Below, in pieces: positions 55,857-58,424 of a stretch of 58,424 bases of DNA. A model generated the notes under the pieces. The model was not told where the DNA came from. It saw only the letters and a program-made list of their open reading frames with translations, and made no database searches. Position numbers and translations under genes: made by a program. The first letter of the stretch is position 1. Each line of letters opens with the position of its first letter. The stretch covers positions 1-58,424 of the forward strand of contig JAFQVS010000064.1 in assembly GCA_017407905.1 (NCBI GenBank), written 5' to 3'. The stretch is from Bacteroidaceae bacterium. Its GTDB lineage: Bacteria; Bacteroidota; Bacteroidia; Bacteroidales; Bacteroidaceae.

Positions 55857-57224
55857 ATGGAAACTATGCCTATTTATGCTGTGGTCATAGCAGCAGTAGT
55901 TCTTGTTATTTTCATTACCTTCGTTAACCGTTACAGACGCTGTCCGTCGGACAAAATCTTGGTTATCTACGGTAGAGGTTCGGGTAAATCATCGACAAAG
56001 TGTTTGCACGGTGGCGGCGCCTTTGTGATGCCCCTTATACAGGATTATGCTTACCTGAGCCTCACCCCCATCTCAATCGACGCCAACCTCACAAACGCAC
56101 TCAGTAGGCAGAATATCCGTGTGGATGTTCCCAGCCGCTTCACGGTAGGTATCTCGACCGACCCCGACTCGATGCAGGCGGCCGCCGAGCGTCTGTTGGG
56201 CCAAACCCACACACAGATTCAGGATCTTGCACGAGACATTCTCTTTGGTCAGTTGCGTCTGGTAATTGCCACAATGAGCATCGAGGAGCTCAACAACGAC
56301 CGCGACAAATTCTTGGAGAGCATCTCGGCCAACGTCGAGGTCGAGCTCAAGAAAATTGGTCTGCGCCTCATCAACGTAAACGTAACCGATATTAAGGACG
56401 AGTCGGGTTACATCGAGGCACTCGGTCGCGAGGCAGCTGCAAAGGCCATCAACGAGGCAAAAGTACGCGTAGCCGAGCAGGATAAGATTGGTGAAATTGG
56501 TAAAGCCGAGGCCGTTAAAGAGACCCGTATCCGTACCGCTGAGGCCAATGCCTACGCCGTAAAGGGCGAGAACGAGGCTAAGGTCGAGATTGCCAACTCC
56601 GAGGCTTTCCGCCGCGAGAAAGAGGCCGAGGCACAGCGCAGGGCAAGCGCAGCCGAGAAGGTACAACAGGCTAAGGCCCTGCAAGAGGCCTACGCAGCCG
56701 AGCGCGAGGCCGAGGAGGCTCGTGCCGAGCGTGAGCGTTCGACCGAGACAGCCAACGTCATCGTACCCCAAGAAATTGAGAAACAGCGCCTTATCATCGC
56801 AGCCGAGGCCGAGGCCGAGCAGAAGCGCGTCAACGCAAAGGGTGAGGCCGACGCCATCTACGCCAAGATGGAGGCCGAGGCTAAGGGTCTCTACGAGGTG
56901 CTCACCAAGCAGGCAGCCGGTTACGACAAGATGGTCGAGGCAGCAGGCGGCGACGCCAACAAGGCTTATATGCTGTTGCTGCTCGAAAAGCTCCCCGAGC
57001 TTGTAAAGACACAGGTAGAGGCAGTCAAGGGCATCAATATCGACCACGTTACCGTTTGGGACAGCGGCAACGGCGACGGCAAAGGCTCGACAGCAGGCTT
57101 TGTATCGGGCCTTATGAAGTCCGTTCCTCCCTTGAACGAGCTTTTTGATATGGCAGGATTGAACCTCCCCGAGTACCTCGCCAAGAAAAAAGAGGCCGAG
57201 GAGACAAAGGCCGAGGAGATTTAA
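55857..57224 (+). CDS. Flotillin (SPFH-domain) family protein
   Basis: A 455-residue scaffold of membrane microdomains. An N-terminal membrane helix (AVVIAAVVLVIFITFVN, residues 7-23) is followed by the SPFH/band-7 domain to about residue 190. Residues 205-330 are an Ala/Glu-rich coiled coil with repeated AEA/REAE runs, the flotillin domain. A helical C-terminus ends in a charged Lys/Glu tail. The Ala/Glu content makes long shadow frames on the other strand. It is cotranscribed with the NfeD-like gene. Oligomerisation is expected; the client is unknown. Confidence 0.93.
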   Translation: METMPIYAVVIAAVVLVIFITFVNRYRRCPSDKILVIYGRGSGKSSTKCLHGGGAFVMPLIQDYAYLSLTPISIDANLTNALSRQNIRVDVPSRFTVGISTDPDSMQAAAERLLGQTHTQIQDLARDILFGQLRLVIATMSIEELNNDRDKFLESISANVEVELKKIGLRLINVNVTDIKDESGYIEALGREAAAKAINEAKVRVAEQDKIGEIGKAEAVKETRIRTAEANAYAVKGENEAKVEIANSEAFRREKEAEAQRRASAAEKVQQAKALQEAYAAEREAEEARAERERSTETANVIVPQEIEKQRLIIAAEAEAEQKRVNAKGEADAIYAKMEAEAKGLYEVLTKQAAGYDKMVEAAGGDANKAYMLLLLEKLPELVKTQVEAVKGINIDHVTVWDSGNGDGKGSTAGFVSGLMKSVPPLNELFDMAGLNLPEYLAKKKEAEETKAEEI

Positions 57225-57253
57225 AAAATCCACAAGCACTATAAAAAAGTTTA

Positions 57254-57285
57254 GAGGGCGGCCCAAAAGTAATTGGGTTGCCCTC
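57254..57285 (+). terminator. nfeD-flotillin terminator
   Basis: GAGGGCGGCCCAA and TTGGGTTGCCCTC (one mismatch) form a 13-base stem; a modest T-rich tail follows. Confidence 0.65.
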
Positions 57286-57550
57286 CTTCATTTTCTCAGT
57301 TCATATTCTATATTTATGTGGATTATAAAAAATATAGCTATTCCTTTGAAAAACATCGGAATAGCTATTGTTCGTTTGGAAAATTATAAATTCTGTTGAT
57401 TAAAAACTGCCGCCTTTTTTATAAAGGGGCATAACAATGATATTAAATAAAAGCATTATCAATGCTTGTTCCTTTGAGTGAAGTCGCTATACTATTAAAC
57501 CACCAAGCTACAGCCCCAAAAGACTGCGGCAAGGTGGTTGTTTTTTATCC

Positions 57551-57644
57551 TGCCACGAAATAAGTTTTTAATACATTTGTGGCAAAATAATCTAATATAA
57601 ACTTGCCACGAAATAAACTTTTAGTATCTTTGTGGCAAAATAAT
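57551..57644 (+). promoter_or_regulatory. Tandem duplicated promoter/operator of the ATPase gene
   Basis: Two 41-bp copies (57551-57591 and 57604-57644) with five mismatches. Each begins TGCCACGAAATAA, contains a -7 element (TACATTTG, TATCTTTG) and ends TTTGTGGCAAAATAAT. TGCCAC and GTGGCA make an inverted repeat around each -7, so a repressor bound there would block transcription. The second copy ends six bases before the ATG. Confidence 0.7.
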
Positions 57645-57650
57645 AGAACT

Positions 57651-58424
57651 ATGGAGGGTATAATTGGTCGCAAAAAAGAGCAAAAGGAACTTGAGCAGGT
57701 TTATAATTCAAACAAGGCCGAATTCGTGGTTGTTTACGGAAGAAGGCGCGTGGGTAAGACGTATCTTGTGAGAGAGCTCTTTCGGGATAGATTGGATTTT
57801 TACCACACTGCACTTTCGCCAATAGAACTTGAAGATGAATATTTAGCAGAGAAACAACTGCAAGCGTTTTATCACTCTTTGAAACGCTATGGTGCAGATG
57901 TTGAGAAAAAGCCGAAAGATTGGTTCGAGGCTTTTGAGATGCTCATCACTTTGTTCGAGAGTAAAGTAAAAGACAAACGGTTGGTTGTCTTTATAGATGA
58001 ACTGCCGTGGATGGACACCCCACGCTCGGGTTTCATCACAGCCTTTGAGCATTTTTGGAATGGTTGGGCCGCCGGGCAAAAACATATTATGCTCATTGTG
58101 TGCGGCTCTGCAACATCGTGGATTTCCGACAAGCTCCTACAAAATAAAGGTGGACTTTACGGGCGCACAACCTACGAAATGCACCTTTCTCCGTTTACAC
58201 TTGGCGAATGTGAGGAGTATATGAAGAGCGAGGGCATCATTATGGACCGTTACGAGCAATTGCAATGTTATATGGCAATGGGTGGAATACCATATTACCT
58301 TTCTTATATAGATAAGAGTGAAAGCCTCACACAGAATATAGACCGCCTCTTCTTTGACAAAAAAGGAAAACTGAGAGGTGAATTTGACCGCTTGTACGCC
58401 TCGCTTTTTGCATCGCCGGAAAAA
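57651..58424 (+). CDS. AAA ATPase, DUF234 type, cut by the window end
   Basis: The first 258 codons of a longer gene. Features are the opening GIIGRKKEQKELEQVYN, the Walker A motif GRRRVGKT, Walker B LVVFIDELPW, the sensor-like CGSATSW, and the GLYGRTTYEMHLSPF segment. These are typical of the archaeal-type ATPase/DUF234 family, which is present in many copies in Bacteroidales and usually has a C-terminal DUF234 (PD-(D/E)XK-like) domain, here beyond the edge. The function is unknown; mobile or defence roles have been guessed. The start is the ATG at 57651 after the second promoter copy. Confidence 0.88.
   Translation, partial: MEGIIGRKKEQKELEQVYNSNKAEFVVVYGRRRVGKTYLVRELFRDRLDFYHTALSPIELEDEYLAEKQLQAFYHSLKRYGADVEKKPKDWFEAFEMLITLFESKVKDKRLVVFIDELPWMDTPRSGFITAFEHFWNGWAAGQKHIMLIVCGSATSWISDKLLQNKGGLYGRTTYEMHLSPFTLGECEEYMKSEGIIMDRYEQLQCYMAMGGIPYYLSYIDKSESLTQNIDRLFFDKKGKLRGEFDRLYASLFASPEK

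Larger units (their letters stand above)
57225..57650. other. Intergenic region with hairpins and duplicated promoter
   Basis: Contains a flotillin terminator (57254-57285), another inverted repeat (ATAGCTATTCC at 57334-57344 with its complement at 57358-57368), a longer hairpin based on AACCACC ... GGTGGTT (about 57498-57542) with a T-run, and the duplicated promoter region 57551-57644. Confidence 0.55.

Noticed and set aside
56073..57266. 397-codon frame antisense to the flotillin gene
   Set aside because: Produced by the Ala/Glu-rich coiled-coil codons of the real gene; Leu/Gly-rich and with no domain.

Overview
The window is a chromosomal segment from a member of the Bacteroidales. The signs are -7 elements of the form TAnnTTTG, PorZ (type IX secretion), a TonB receptor/DUF4374/PepSY iron cluster, the frd/sdh-type CAB operon, START_2, WbqC and DUF6249-like proteins, a BspA-like leucine-rich repeat protein with a short 'YYDLSGRRV...GIYIVNGRKV' tail, and a flotillin with its NfeD partner. 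Family and genus cannot be fixed from the sequence. Protein names come from recognisable motifs; no database search was run.

Layout. 1-2.2 kb: a palindromic non-coding block, a lone SAM methyltransferase, a truncated outer-membrane-protein start and a promoter/hairpin region that may encode an RNA. 2.15-4.42 kb: a small integrase-less island at the 3' end of tRNA-Asp, bounded by perfect 55-bp direct repeats and carrying a two-gene operon of unknown function. 4.6-8.8 kb: START-like protein, Cys-repeat lipoprotein and the dapB-lepB-wbqC operon. 9.1-13 kb: accessory-looking stretch with a frameshifted leucine-rich repeat protein, a 177-bp palindromic tandem repeat and a membrane protein/sigma factor/membrane protein cassette whose sigma gene has a premature stop. 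13-28 kb: ychF, lgt, a secreted protein, katA, mutS and the leuS-yitT-rdgB-porZ operon. 28.05-28.74 kb: AT-rich non-coding region with a cluster of DnaA-box-like sequences. 28.7-36.3 kb: aspartate aminotransferase and an iron cluster matching xusABC, with a divergent regulator that fuses a YtfE/RIC-like di-iron domain to a LuxR helix-turn-helix. 36.4-51 kb: housekeeping genes, mostly on the minus strand (Bax1-I, ribBA, lptF/G, polA, prenyl synthase, then mnmG-apt-uvrC-dtd-mazG-deoC), with a palindromic parS-like site between mnmG and apt. 51.3-57.2 kb: sdhCAB and nfeD-flotillin. 57.65 kb to the end: a truncated DUF234-type AAA ATPase behind a duplicated promoter.

How the genes relate. The xus block is a coherent uptake route: outer-membrane receptor, surface lipoprotein, inner-membrane PepSY protein. 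The divergent regulator carries all six expected di-iron ligands and may couple it to iron, oxygen or NO. LepB and Lgt are general envelope-export functions, while PorZ belongs to the type IX secretion attachment machinery that could use sorting tails such as the one now out of frame behind the leucine-rich repeat gene. The parS-like site, mnmG and the DnaA-box cluster together suggest the segment lies near the replication origin; this is inference and needs a skew plot. The best candidates for undescribed biology are the tRNA-Asp island operon and the di-iron/LuxR regulator.
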